Counted from the stretch's first letter, positions 12,255-24,181 are shown. The stretch is DNA of 64,000 nt from Scleroderma bovista (GCA_037178675.1 JAYMGJ010000216.1:248001-312000), one strand, 5' to 3'. Translations and numbers: made by a program. The notes: generated from the sequence alone by a model not told the origin.

Positions 12255-12553
12255 CCTGCTGGAGCAGGGAGATCATCGATCTTTTTGAGAAGACTGGAGG
12301 ACTGGTAGGGTGGATAGAATGGATTCTACTCATACAACGACCATCTAACGCCGGTATCATGATGGCATGACACGACAAGGCATGGTGATGTTAATTTTCT
12401 ACTACTGATAATTGCACACGCCATATACCCATTGCGAACTATTGCATTACTCCTACTGCCATGTTCTTAGTGGTGAATACCACCGTCAATGCCGCTATTG
12501 CGGCCTTTTTATTTACTGTTATACATCGAGACAAAGGAGGTGGATAAAAGACC

Positions 12554-14462
12554 TTATGTACGGGGGTTCAGAAGGGTTTGGTAGCCTAATAGTAACTGGC
12601 GAGAAGTGTGATAAAAGAGATCAAAGGTGGAAACCAACAATGGAGCAAGGGAAATGAGATAGACATGAGTAGCAGTGTGTGCAAATAAGTGAAATGACTG
12701 GGCAAGGGAGAGTAGAGCAGAAGAAGCAGGACGCGGCACATTGACATCGTTTTGCACTGATTCGTCCGGTTCGAAAAACCCATCGAAGTCCCAATGCTGC
12801 TCAGGGTCACCTCCACGCTTCCATCCTAGTCTGTTCTGGGTCAGCATCGCAACGCGGAGGAACAGTGTGCCATCTAATTCCCCTAGTCCTACTGGATCCT
12901 CGGCCCCTTCTCCATTAGCCCACCCTTTTCTGTGCTTGCCATACAAGCAAGAATAGTGAGCCAATGCGCGGTGTAGCTTGCACAGATGGGTATTGGGGCT
13001 GACAAGTGCGCTTTGGATGAGAGGGAGCCAGGCGTTAGACGTCTGCGGTGAATCAGATGACAGAATCGGAAAAGCACCAGGAACAGGAGCAGGTGGCGAG
13101 CTCAGTGGGACCTGGTGTAAGAGATGTTCAGTACGATTGTAGAATGCTCGAAGGTCCAGCGCCGGTCGCCCGCGACCAATATATGATGCGAGAGATGCAG
13201 TGAAATAGGTCAGCAGAAAGGCCCGACGAGAGGAAAATTGTGATATGTTGGCAAGCAGAGATGGAAGGAAAAGCGACGAAGTCAAAAGATGTACGAGTAA
13301 GAAATCCGCTCTGAACTTTTGACTCCTCGGGAGATGACCGCCTACACCATAGATCATGGTATTCACCCAAGAAAGCTCCTCGATGGCAGTGGCAATACCG
13401 GTATCAGTCGTGGCATCGAACTTCCACATTTCCACGTATTCACGAATGGCCGGCCCATATTCTTCCAGGACGGAGCGAAGCAGGGTCGGAACTTCGATCG
13501 GTTTGATATTGTCGAAGCGAGCATCGCAAGCTACGAGCGAGAGGAGCGTGATGGCGTTTTGGGTACCTCCCTTTTGGTCAGTCTCAGAGAGAGCATTCGA
13601 GAACCACGCTCTGTTCATGAGTTTAAGGTTTGCAGGGTGCGTAGCGGCCATTGCCAAGCCTAGACTCGCAAGTGATCAGTCAGAGCGGAGAAATCTATGG
13701 CACAGAAAAAGTACCTTCAGCGCTGAGTCCAAGTAGACCAAACTCAGCACCATATCCGACGTGTATGAGAGCGTGAAATATAACCGTCATGAGCCGCGAC
13801 AACATTCCGGGTTGCTTGCGATCGTGATAATTAGCGGCGAGGGAAAGCACATATTCCTCCAGGCACTCGGAAAGACCCTTTTCGAGGAGCTCGGATTTGA
13901 AAAATGCCAAAAAGGCAGAGTAAAAGCTGCACTCCTGTCAGCCCAGATCGAAGGGGGGAAAGAATTTCTTACTCTTCTTTACCGAGGTGCTCACGGTAAT
14001 TTTCGCGCGTGATGGGCTCAGGTGATTCAAATGCTGGCCGCTGGAATTCATAGTGACTCGCATAAACGTCGCCTAAGAGACGACTGCTGGCTCCCATGGC
14101 CCAGATGCACAGCAAGTGGTGGGCTGCATGACTGTACAACAGGTCAACAAACTATATTTATGAGATTTTCGAACGAACTTTTGGAACCGCTTGAAATTGA
14201 AGAAAATGTGCCAGGAAAGGTGGTTGTGAGCTAGAGTCCTGATCAGAGTATTCGTTGACTCCGGATCGGAACCAGAAAATCGCAGAGGGCATATTGCAGA
14301 TGGAGGAGGAGCTGGATCATGGAAGAGTCGATTGATCTGCTCAGCAGAAATCACCGCAGTAGTCGCTTCTGGAGAATTGATGGTGGGAGGGGTAGCGGGG
14401 AGCTCGCGATGGAATGGTCTGTCCGCTGCTTTGTCAAGCTCAGAATGAGAAGGGCTGGTCAT
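12554..14462 (-). CDS. Questin-oxidase-like protein, complete paralog
   Basis: Four exons on the minus strand, starting MTSPSHSELDKAADRPFHR. The first intron (GTTCGTTC..GTACAG) joins RFQN to HAAHHLLCIWAMGA, giving the HHLL...GA motif of questin oxidase-like (DUF4243) proteins. The next exons read EDFYSAFLAFFKSELLEKG, then LAMAATHPANLKLMNRAW, matching the gene at 1-1396 along its length at roughly 70 percent by eye. It extends about 55 residues beyond the paralog's stop, with a hydrophobic stretch HVYLISLAPLLVSTFDLF that could be a membrane anchor. Members oxidise aromatic polyketide intermediates, but no polyketide synthase is present here. Convergent with AUR1; the 299 bp between (12255-12553) hold nothing recognisable. 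Confidence 0.85.
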
Positions 14463-14529
14463 GGCTGTGGGGAGTTGATGAGAAGGGCCAGTGGGAGCTC
14501 AGGAAGTTGAAGTAGTCATGGGTCAGCAT

Positions 14530-15650
14530 GTTCCTGTCTGCGTGCGTTGACCATGAGTTGACGGGGATGAAGCCTTGTGGCTAAGATGGGTTCTGCAATA
14601 TGATGGAATCAGGCGCTTTGCCACTGTATTGCAATCGTGGACGTCAGCTGAGAGCGCTTGAATAGGATCAAAGAACGCGTCAGTTGCAGGCATCTGCATG
14701 CGTTGACCAAGGGTTGAGCCTCGCGTCGGCAAGGTGTGTTCTATTATAAGGTAAAAGGACAGCGCCGGGACACGGTATTGCAATTGCGGCGTTCAGCTCG
14801 TGATACTGAAACAAAGAGCCAGCCACGGCTCAACTCTTTAGACGTGCGTTAGTCATGTGTGGAGGCGAGTGCTGTCTTACCGCCAAGATCGCTTTGCAAC
14901 AGGGGACAAAGAAACGGCCAGACCACAGCTCAGCCATGTTGATGAGAGTGCCGCCTTGTGGCTAAGATGCGTTCCGCAACAAAAATAAAGCGCTGGGTCG
15001 TCACATTGAAAACGCGTGGATCAAGCAGGGGTGCTTGGATAGAGACAATGAATGCGCCAGCTACAGCCTAACACCCTAGGTATGCGTTCGCCATAGGTTG
15101 GGGCGGGTGTAACCCTGTTAAGATGGACTCCGCGAGGGGAAAAAAAAATCAAACGCTGGACCGCCGCATTGCGATCGCGGAGATCAGCGGGGGTAAATAT
15201 TAGAGCGAAGAATGTGCCACCGATATCTTGACACCTCGCGATGTATCTAGGAGCGTATCATGTCCGACTGTTGGATTTTGTACCGGAAGAAGGCCGTACA
15301 ACATGGTGTTACCAACTGCTTTTGAACACTCGTGATATCCAGCTGGTAGCCATCGGACATCTTGATGGCAAAGATGTGTTGTTTGGGAGGAACCGTAACG
15401 GCCGCCCTTGGAAAAAACTGGTCACAGGGACATCGGAGAGCTTGTGTTGAAAATTATTTTGTCCAATTCCGGTGGACAAGGACTGAGGGGAATCGATGAA
15501 AAGGCCATTGGGCGCTTGAGGAACTAGACCGACCTGGAACGTGGACATGATGAAAAATTCTGCAGTCTGCATGCGTTGGCCATGGGCTGAGGGCTGCGTT
15601 GTGAAGTCATTCGGTGAGACGGAACTCCACAAGATGGCACTGGCCCATAA
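14530..15650. repeat. Degenerate tandem repeat block, about 140-180 bp units
   Basis: Similar segments recur in the same order: CTGCATGCGTTGACCATG-like, then TGTGGCTAAGATGxGTTCCGCAA, then GCGCTGxxCC..ATTGCAATCGCGG, then GAATGCGCCAGCTACAGC. Copies start near 14533, 14696, 14842, 14940, 15081 and, more worn, 15562. Identity between units is moderate, so the block is old. No coding frame runs through it. Confidence 0.6.
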
Positions 15651-17164
15651 ATCAGCAGGCAAAATAGGCGCCAGCGCATTCGCAATTGCGTTCTATGTCC
15701 GAATGTTTTGTTTTTACAACATAAGAAAACCAAACAATATTTAGGCTGACACGTACTGCATCCTAGCATCTGCAAAAGAGTTGAATGACGCTATGCGCTT
15801 GCTAAGCTTGTGAAGCAGTCTGATTGGACGGAGATGAAGCTCACGACGAACCTACACCAAATTTTGAGCACTTTTACTCGGTCACGTTGTGCAGGTGGCA
15901 GTCAGTCATGGCTTCCAGCTGTAATCTATCGGATTCCTCCTTGACCGCAAAGACGTGTTGCTGATGTTGCTTCAGGGAACAGAATGACTGCACATGCACT
16001 CATGCACGTAATCAAATGACTTTCAGACCACTCACATTCATTCACAGTGGGTTTCTCACAAATGGGGATAGTTCGTCCCACAAAAGCGATGGCTGAGAGT
16101 GGGGTGGAAAATGGAACGAGCCTCGATCAGGGGTTCAGGACGCACGGACGCAAAGTGCAGGGCTTACCAGGGCTTACACAGTTACATGCTACCAATGCCG
16201 ACATGATCCACACGGCACCGAAGAGAAACACAGATCTGCTGCAGGTTATTCAACATGGAGGCTCGAAAGTCCTCGTATCCCCAGAGCACCTTCAAGGGAC
16301 TCAAAAAGTTGAGTGATAGTCAGGCTTCAAAACGACTCTACACGAAGGATGTGACGTTCACATACTAAGTCAAAGCTTCAAGTTCAGAAGGGTTTCCACT
16401 AGATTGAGTTAGGTACGTACTCCGCGAAGCTGCTCCGAATCTGCCCAGTGTCTCAGTCTCAGTCTGGCGCAGCATCGTCCGCAAATTCTTTCGGTCTGAG
16501 GGTGTGACTCAGCCCACACACCCAGCTGATAGTTTGGAGCAGCGACGTGAGTCCTTGAAATCAGCAATTCAAAGGGTTTGGATTACATAAATGCAGCGGG
16601 GAGGTTGTAAGTATGTACCTAAATATTGGGAAAATTTGCAGGGGCTACGGTTCAACACCCGGTAAATAAGTTGGAAAATGACAAAGCACTGGGATAAGTC
16701 GTGACAATGGGAGGCTAATGATTCTCTATAACAGGCCTTGTAATAATGACACCATAAAAGAGTTGACAACAATGCCTACAACACTGCTTCAGAGCAGACA
16801 TAGGAAAACACCTGAAAACATGTACAGTTACTGTGTGGAGCACAACAAGAAAATGTGAAGGGGTATCATAGAAAGAAGGGGAAGCACAGGTGCAAAAATA
16901 GTTCTGCCACTTGAGTGGGCACACAAGGTCACGAACGGGTGCCTACAGCATATATGTCTCAGTTCTGCTAGCGAAAAAAATGCAAACAAGTTACTCACAT
17001 AAGCAAACCCCGTCTACACTGGCTGCCAGCCCGTTCGAGACGAAAATAGCAGGTCCTCCGCCATCAACTAGTCCTGCACAGAAGTCCAATAGGCCTGGTG
17101 AGGCCATTGGATGTAAGAATTGGCGCATAGTAGCCCTAAGTAAGCGCGCTCCGTCACTACTCAA
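15651..17164. other. Gene-free stretch
   Basis: No recognisable gene on either strand; short frames lack family motifs and splice continuity. The sequence has the look of decayed intergenic or transposon-derived DNA, but no transposase remnant could be identified. Confidence 0.5.
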
Positions 17165-18752
17165 TTATTGCTCCTGCTTTCCCGCAGAGAGAGCCGCCGC
17201 ATTACAAGCTTCGCACACCCGTGCAGAGCGGCCTCTTGTTTGGACGCCATTGTACGAACCCGTTGTACTATTCCCGTTAGAAGGCAAGCACCGTGCGCGC
17301 CCACACTCCCAATCCATGTCACCCCGTCCTTCACGGGCGTACACTGCATCAGTGACTCCTGCTCGTGCGCCAAGAGTACGGAACATGTCACGAAGCCCTG
17401 CGTAGTCAGGCAAGTCACTAAATCGCAGCGAGCGAGCATAGGCAAGGAGGGTGTGAAACTCTCGTGGGAGCGCGGCCGTAAGAGGGCACGGTGCAGACGC
17501 GGCCTGAGCGCGGCGCGTAGTGCGTGTCGAGGGGGAATAGGTATTAGAACCAGAAGGATAAGCAGAGGATGGCGTGCGTAAGCAACGATGTGTGTGAGGG
17601 GTACCTGTAGGGTGGATAGAAGAAGACCGAGGCTTGCGTGGCGTATACCGGTGCGATAGAGGTACAGAGTGCTCGGCTGCAGCCGTCGTGTGTGTAGTCG
17701 CTTGGTCGACATCTGAGGAGGCCTCGCTATCAGATTCCGTTTCACCATCACTGTCGTCCAAGCAAAGGGGATTGGTGGCAGCGAGTGCTCCAAGTGCATG
17801 GACCTTGGCTTCGTAAATGGCATTCCACGTCCCAGCCACTGTATCAGCGCGAATCTTCCGCCATGGCAGCGTACCGCGGACGAAGTAGATAAGCATGTAC
17901 GCTAGTGATTCAAGGTCATCGCGACGTGAGCACTCTAGGTCCATTGTATGTAAGCATAACGGAACGCGGCTTCTCACAATGCGAACTCACCGATCCCTCG
18001 GTGTGCATTCAAGCTGGCGAATAGTGATGTGCCGACCCCATGCCGGCGTTCGCCTCCTTCACCCCTATCCCGACGCCAAGGAACATGCTCGCTGGTGAGC
18101 GGGTCGCGATAGCGCCTGGCCAGGCCGAAGTCGATTACATTGACAAGGTTGGAAGTGGCTGTATGCGGTAGACCCATGACAAAATTGGCAGGTTTGACAT
18201 CGCGATGGACGAACGATCGAGAGTGTATAAATTCAAGACGAGAAATCTGGGGAGGGGCATCAAAAACACGTCAAAGAACGTAACAAAGTAGGGACCAGGG
18301 GAGGCGGCGATATGTCGCCCGAGACGAATGTCGTGCCTGCGATTAGATAAATGAACGCACCAGCTGATCTGCAAGTAGCAATACAGTTTTGAGTGAAAAA
18401 TGCCTGTTGCACCTCTTGAAGAGGTCCTCTAGAGAAGGGCCTAGGAGATCGATGACCATGACGTTGTAATCGCCTTGTTTACCCGAGTACATGATCCAGG
18501 GCACGCCTGGGCCGCCCATTAGAGATTTATATACCTTGGATTCTTGCTTTAACGGTGAAGTGAGGGCATGGGGGACAGCTGGCTCTAATTTGATCGCTAC
18601 CTCCTTGCCAGCAACTGTATGCACGCCCAGAAAGACAGCACCTGGTAATGAGGTGAGGTATCAGTGAGGGGGATAGCTCGACGGCACGCACCACAACCAC
18701 CGTTTGCGATCTCTTCTTCTAATCTATATTTTCCACCAAACGTGACATCCAT
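17165..18752 (-). CDS. Casein kinase 1 family protein kinase
   Basis: Starts MDVTFGGKYRLEEEIANGGCG, with the first intron right after. It has the nucleotide-binding lysine in EVAIKLEP, the CK1 signature LLGPSLEDLF, the catalytic loop HRDVKPANFVMG, DFGLARRYRDP in place of the usual DFG-APE region, and GIECSRRDDLESLAYMLIYF across an intron near 17975. LPWRKI follows, as in CK1. The kinase core is interrupted after KVHALGAL by an acidic/Ser-rich insert (ESDSEASSDVD) and a 100-residue Ser/Thr/Pro tract. It then resumes with REFHTLLAYARSLRFSDLPDY, the CK1 C-lobe helix, so the insert lies inside the C-lobe. The C-terminal CEACNAAALSAGKQEQ is unusual. Probably a cytosolic or nuclear Ser/Thr kinase. 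Confidence 0.9.
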
Positions 18753-19634
18753 TGCTGCAACAGCCGCTCATTGATCAGTTGGAGAGATGCACACAAGGAT
18801 CACACTCACTATGCGAGGTTTGTCGACGACAGACGCGTCGAGGATGGCAGCAACGACGAGGAGAAAAGAACGTCGTGCTTGTGATGTGGCGTGCCAGTTC
18901 AAAATCGCTGGATTACATAATGATGCGGATTTTGTTCGGCCCGCGCTCGATTTGGAAAGGGCGGCCGATCCCGTGATCGCGTTTGTCGCGGTCATCACGT
19001 GGCAGCGGAAGACGACCCATTCCAGCGAGAACAAAACGCAGACAAGTGCAGGTGAGTCTGGGGACACGCTACGCACTGGCGCTACCTGGCGGCCTTCTGT
19101 GGGTATCGAAGAACTTCATGTGTGAACTCCAAGGCAACGTCTCACGCCCATATCCGTCTTTTTGTATTGCCACTTTACGAACCTCTCTCAATAGATCCTG
19201 GGGTGGTCTGTCTCCATCGCCATGCTGATAGCGGCCAATGTACACGTTAGCGTGGCTGTCCTTATCCACGACAGGAATGTGATTCAGAACTGAGTGGTTA
19301 GTGCGATCCTGTATTAGTCCAAGATCCTTCCGATAACGCTCTTATGTGCTCAACTGCCGTGCTTCACTATTCTTATCCGCATCACATACTCGCACAGGCT
19401 TCGCACCCTGCAACATGGAAAGCGCTGCACTATGAAAGGGGAGGACAAACAGTCTTAAATCACATGGTATCATTGGCACTTATGGTATGTGCAGCAACTA
19501 GTATGTACACCGAGGGCACCTAAGGGACAGACTATGGTAGCAAGCAAAGGGACCACAAAGAGAATGGAATCAGAGCCACTGATCAGTCATTCAGCCTTAT
19601 CCCGAACACCTTCATCGTGATCATGCAACGCCTC
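18753..19634. other. Intergenic, unassigned open frames
   Basis: Upstream of casein kinase 1 and downstream of the deaminase-family gene. Overlapping open frames on both strands between about 18790 and 19270 are moderately long but carry no motif I recognise. I see no clear gene. Confidence 0.45.
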
Positions 19635-22399
19635 CTACACATTCTCCAAGCGGGACGAAATGCTCCAAGTTGAACTCTGACGGAAACCACGAGGGCGAGG
19701 TGGGTCACCTAGGACTTCGGCCAACTTCACCCAGAGATCATCTTCTAATGACTTTAGCACGAACAAGGGAATCCCCACTCTTGGGGGTTTCCAACCATAA
19801 ACTATCCCATGCGTTCCAGGAAGCTTAAACCTTTTATGGAGGTATGCGCCGAGATGGTATGCGAGTCTGTTACAGCACCAACAGCAGTCTTTACCCACTG
19901 CGATGCCGAATTCTGTAGCATCCTAAATGCCATGTAGGTGAAACAAAGGGTCACAGTAAAGGGCGGGCTCACAGGATCACTGATTTGCTTCAACAACGGA
20001 GGATCATCTGTCTGGATTGGTTCTCCGTAATTTACATGGGCATCATTCGAGGAGGCAAGGTATGACACAAGCCCCATCAGCGTTGCCTCGGCATGAACAG
20101 TCCCGCAAAACGGCCGTGAGCAATATTTATTGAAGGTGTTCTCGAGTTGATGACGCAAGCCAGGGTTGTCATTGTCTGTGTTTGTATTTCGGGAGCCTGA
20201 TGCATTCGAACGGCCCACTTTGGACTTCTGAATAGCATCCTAAAGTGAAATATGTCAGAACTACAGCAGAAATCGTCATTCGGAGAGAAGCTACGAACAT
20301 ATTCATTCATCATCTCCTCCATGCTATAAAGAAGTGAGTTGCAATGTTGAACCTTAACCAACCCCACGGAAAGATTATCACTGAAGAGCATGCGGAACTC
20401 ATTGTCGAGGAGTCTGTTCACAGCACCCGGCCATGCAACGAGCGCCTGGAAGTAGCGCAGAAGTTGGTTTCCATGACTTTCGCCTTCATGTTCCACCATG
20501 TAGCCCTCTAATTCTTTATCTTCGTCTGTATCAAGGATGTGTATCCCGCTATTTCGTAAAAGAGCCCGTGCCATCTATACTCACCGACGTCGTCCGACTC
20601 TGTGTTACGGAAGTGGTAAGTGGATGTCACAGGGTCAGCACGGAACGAACGACAAACGTACCCTTAGTGTTATCTCCGGTCAACATAGGATTAGTTGTGG
20701 TTCGGCTCTTGGTGCCATCTTCGCCCCCTCGTGATTGGATTATTCCCTCTTCAGCTAATAACAGTAAGGTGTCTGCCGCACTAGAACCCCAAAGATTGAT
20801 CTTACCTACTCCATTCTTGCCTGCGATACAAATATGAGCTACATATTGTGAGAAGAGGATATGGGGGATAACATACCCCTGTCATCTCCAGTGGGTGAAG
20901 TATTGGCTCGATTAGATTTAATTGGATTTGCTTTGGGAAATCCTTTCCAGGTCGTTGCAACAGACCAAATACCTGCTAAAAATTGTAGAATTGGGTTGCG
21001 GCCCACGGTTTTGGCAGCTTGCTGATCAGTCGGCTCCGCTTCGCCTGTATCTAAACCAGTGCTCCAGCGCTTGATTCAATAAACGCTAAAGAATTGACCT
21101 ACAAACATTGTCTGGGCCTACATCATAGTGGGTGTAAGCTTGTGTGAGTCAGAACGGATCGAGTGATGGACATGCCTTTGAAGGCTTTCTCTGCATCGGG
21201 GAACCCGTTACTGGGCAGATCAGATGTTGTCTGAACAGTCTTTGCGACGCCCTCATTCAACAAAGAGCCCCCGTCTTCCTTTATGAGCCAACGTCGCTTG
21301 AAGTACTGTGTGACCAACATACCTTCGGTGAGATTTGCAGGCGAGGACAGCAAGTTGTCGGCCAGATCAGTTTCTGTCAGAAGTGTTTGGATAATGCCTT
21401 CCTCCCAATGGAGGTACAAAAACAAGTCGTGAGACCATAAGCCGACGTTGGCAATTGCCTCTCGCTCTTCGTTTGTTGGCGGTCTTGCCATCTGGCCGTT
21501 CTTCTTTCTGATATTGTGGGCCGCTTCAACAGCTCGGCGCAGTTCACCCAGCATCGCTGCAAGTATTGTAGCCCAAAGCTTTTTGGTTTCATCCGAGAAT
21601 TCCCACTGAAGAACTTCTTTCCCATCACAAATATCCCGTTTCATCGTCACTGGAAGATTGAATTTTGTGCCACATTCTTCTAGCCACTGAGGAACATTCA
21701 CCCAGCGTTTCTCAATGGTGCTCCTAGTTGGCTGCCACTGTCGAATTTTGTCAGATAACTTTCCATTGCAACGCCACTCGCCAAATTGAAGACGCGCGCG
21801 AAGCTTGCGGAAGGAGCGAGAAATGACGAAATTGAGCAATTTAATGTACGCCTGCGGATCTTTAGCTGGGTCACACGATGCGAAAGCAGCCCAGAGATCC
21901 CCAATATGCGCGCTGAGGTTTTTAGCATCACGATCCCTACTCGTGGGTGAATCAAGAGACAAGAATGAGGTAACTAATCTCGAAATTAAACGCACCCATT
22001 TATCACTTCCTCGAACGTTTTATCTGCTTTAACTATCCTGTCGACCCTAAGGCTAGAAACCTGTGACTTTGGATCATAAGGATTCTGGGTTATGACCATG
22101 GTATTCAGTCTTCCCGCGGCTGTGAGCTTGCCAGTCACGGCAGTGACCCTTTTCGCATCTCTGTCTCCTTTTTGACCGCACGTCAAGAGGATGGCAAAGT
22201 GGCGCAAAAGGTCATGGACTTGATCGTTGTCAAACACTTGGGGTGGGCCATATATTTTCATACGGAAAAGTACTTGTGTAAGGGTCTCGATTCGCCGGGA
22301 AACGTTGGCGAACTCCTCTGCCTCGTTCTGCGGCTCAGTGGGAGAGGCTGGGTCATTTTGCTGATCTGCTCCCGTCAGTTCCTGGATGCTTGCTGGCAT
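19635..22399 (-). CDS. OTT_1508-like nucleic-acid deaminase family protein
   Basis: Multi-exon gene beginning MPASIQELTGADQQND. The first two-thirds (22399 to about 21123) are an alpha-helical region of unknown function rich in Trp and Leu (PQWLEECGTKFNLP, LFLYLHWEEGIIQTLL). The C-terminal part carries a deaminase-like zinc site: HAE in CGTVHAEATLMGLVSYL (about 20090), then after an intron IAVGKDCCWCCNRLAYHL (about 19880), i.e. the paired cysteines. HAE plus (K/D)CCWCC is the signature of the OTT_1508-like deaminases that are expanded in basidiomycetes. Nucleic-acid deamination is predicted for the superfamily but is not proven for this branch. Splicing between about 20575 and 21123 is only partly resolved. 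Short intergenic hairpin lies upstream. Confidence 0.75.
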
Positions 22400-22476
22400 G
22401 AGAGGTGTCAATGGAGAGAGGGATCTGTAGGAGTAATGAAGAGCACAAGAGCGACAAGTGATGGCAAGTTCTACCC

Positions 22477-22576
22477 TAACGAGTGGACATGTAGCTACAC
22501 AGATCAAATACCGAGTGCCTCATGTATTACGCATGTAACTCGGTATTTGATCTGTGAGCTGCATGTCCACGCGTTA
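22477..22576. repeat. Near-perfect inverted repeat, 39-40 bp arms
   Basis: The left arm, 22477-22516, and the reverse complement of the right arm, 22538-22576, share TAACGxGTGGACATG and ACAGATCAAATACCGAGT with only a few differences. A 21-nt spacer separates them. It sits in the divergent region between the deaminase gene (start 22399) and RSM10 (start 22853). No obvious target-site duplication flanks it. Confidence 0.85.
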
Positions 22577-22852
22577 GCATCCACCCAACTGTATTCGCCG
22601 TTGGCAGTGTCCAAGATCCCAGAAAGCAAGTCACCCAACGCAGTACGCCAATCGATGCCAGAAGCCGAGAATCTTCTCTAAACCAAGCGTGACCGTCTGG
22701 CTTTCCATACAATGCGTCACTGTTCAAGAACTTACAGTAAATTAGTTACTTACGAGTTTAATACGACTGAGCCAGCAACCATCGAACCGGATTTTGCCGG
22801 GCCGTAGATCACATTTTTTCGGTCGACAATTTCTATCACAATAGTCGTCAGG

Positions 22853-23597
22853 ATGCTGGTTCGACCGTCATTTCACACACCATTGCATGTATTTGCAAGA
22901 TGTGCGCGGTACAGCAGTGTACACTATTCGTGCGTGAAACGAGTGTGCGGACTATTTTCGGGTGCTAACTCTTAATCACAGCCCGCCCGAAGGACTTCAG
23001 CTGAGCTCGATGCTCGAGGCAGGGACACAGGCAGGGCGATCCCCACTGACGGAGCCTGAGTTGTCCTCGATGGTGGTCAGAGGACGCGCCGTATATGCAC
23101 CTATTGCTCTTCCTCGACCCCACAATATTCCTGTTGCATCCCTGCACTTCCGTTCGCATCACCCATTCCTCCTCGACGTGTTCGCTCACTTCGCAGAACA
23201 CGCCGCCAGTGCTCTCGGTATACCTGCCTCACGGCCTGTTCACCTCCCCACCCAGCGGTCAATGTGGACTGTCATACGCGGGCCCTTCGTCCACAAGAAA
23301 AGCCAGGAGAACTTTGAACGCCGAGTGCACAAACGAGCGATCAAGGCGTGGGACGCGGACTCGGAGGTCGTGGACATGTGGGTCAAGTATCTCCGAAAAC
23401 ATATGATGCCTGGTGTTGGTATGAGGGTCACGAGGTGGGAGAGGGCACCTGTTGGCATCGGCCAGCAGTTTCTGCAACATAGCATGGATGGATTGCGACT
23501 GGACACCGATGCTGATAAAGTGAAGGCTTTGGCAGACCAGATTGTGCAGCATGAATTGAAGACAGATGCGCGCACGGACGATGTCAATGAGTCATGA
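22853..23597 (+). CDS. RSM10: Mitochondrial small-subunit ribosomal protein uS10m
   Basis: Two exons: 22853-22929 and 22982-23597, joined across a GTGCGT..CACAG intron with a GCTAACT branch site, giving 230 residues. Exon 1 encodes MLVRPSFHTPLHVFARCARY, a basic, Ser/Arg-rich mitochondrial presequence without acidic residues. The body has the uS10 pattern: ASLHFRSHHPFLLDVFAHFA, then PTQRSMWTVIRGPFVHKKSQ, then ENFERRVHKRAIKAWDAD. This corresponds to yeast Rsm10 (37S subunit head protein). The start was chosen because it is the only upstream in-frame ATG that makes a presequence. Convergent with SUS1, 119 bp away. Confidence 0.93.
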
Positions 23598-23716
23598 CAT
23601 GATACCAGCCTGTTCATGCATGTTTTGCGTCTGCATACCGTAGCCACTGTACACCACTGAACAATCTATATATCGTACTTCCACCTATTCCCGTAAACGT
23701 GCTCCTTCATTCGGAC

Positions 23717-24181
23717 TCACTTCTCAAACTGCGCTTGCACGAACTCCCGTATTTTCTTCGTCACCTCATCCTTTACCGCGGAAGGAACATTTGCTTTGCG
23801 CCGTCATATCAGCATGGAGATACGGCACTGAACAGGTGCATGCCCACCTTGTGCATATTGAGATACTTCTTCCAGTATAGACTGGAAGAACGGCCGGTCC
23901 ATTTTACGAGCACGTTCTGAGTGTACCATGTATCTTCAACTTTTTTCTCATTGAGCTTGAAACAATCACCTTTTGCACGATCATGTACTTTTCCGGACCA
24001 GCCATGTTCGGAGAGCCCAGTCGACAGAACACGGAGTATCCTTCCAGCCGTGGTTTGAATGTCCAAGCTGTTATTGACAGAAAAGAACACGATAATCACA
24101 CCTGTCCCATTCTCCGCTCTCTACCATGCGTCGATGAACTTGTTCATATAATGCGTCCGCATCTGGAGCCAGCTTCGACAT
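23717..24181 (-). CDS. SUS1: Sus1/ENY2, SAGA and TREX-2 subunit
   Basis: Four small exons join exactly: 24181-24102, 24040-23970, 23916-23848 and 23793-23717. They total 297 nt, i.e. 98 residues, the family's usual length. The protein begins MSKLAPDADALYEQVHRRMV and continues ESGEWDRILRVL, LSEHGWSGKVHDRAKERARK, then VPSAVKDEVTKKIREFVQ. These are the helices of the ENY2/Sus1 fold. Sus1 acts in the SAGA histone H2B deubiquitination module and in TREX-2 mRNA export at the nuclear pore. All three introns have canonical ends. The 356 bp between this start and the next gene (24182-24537) hold nothing recognised. Confidence 0.95.

Noticed and set aside
15241..15450. Plus-strand frame within the repeat block (MYLGAYHVRLLDF)
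   Set aside because: Lies in degenerate repeat DNA with no family similarity.
18787..19270. Overlapping open frames on both strands upstream of casein kinase 1
   Set aside because: No recognisable domain and no coherent exon chain.
22172..22681. Plus-strand open frame opposite the deaminase gene start
   Set aside because: Antisense shadow of the coding exon and hairpin region.
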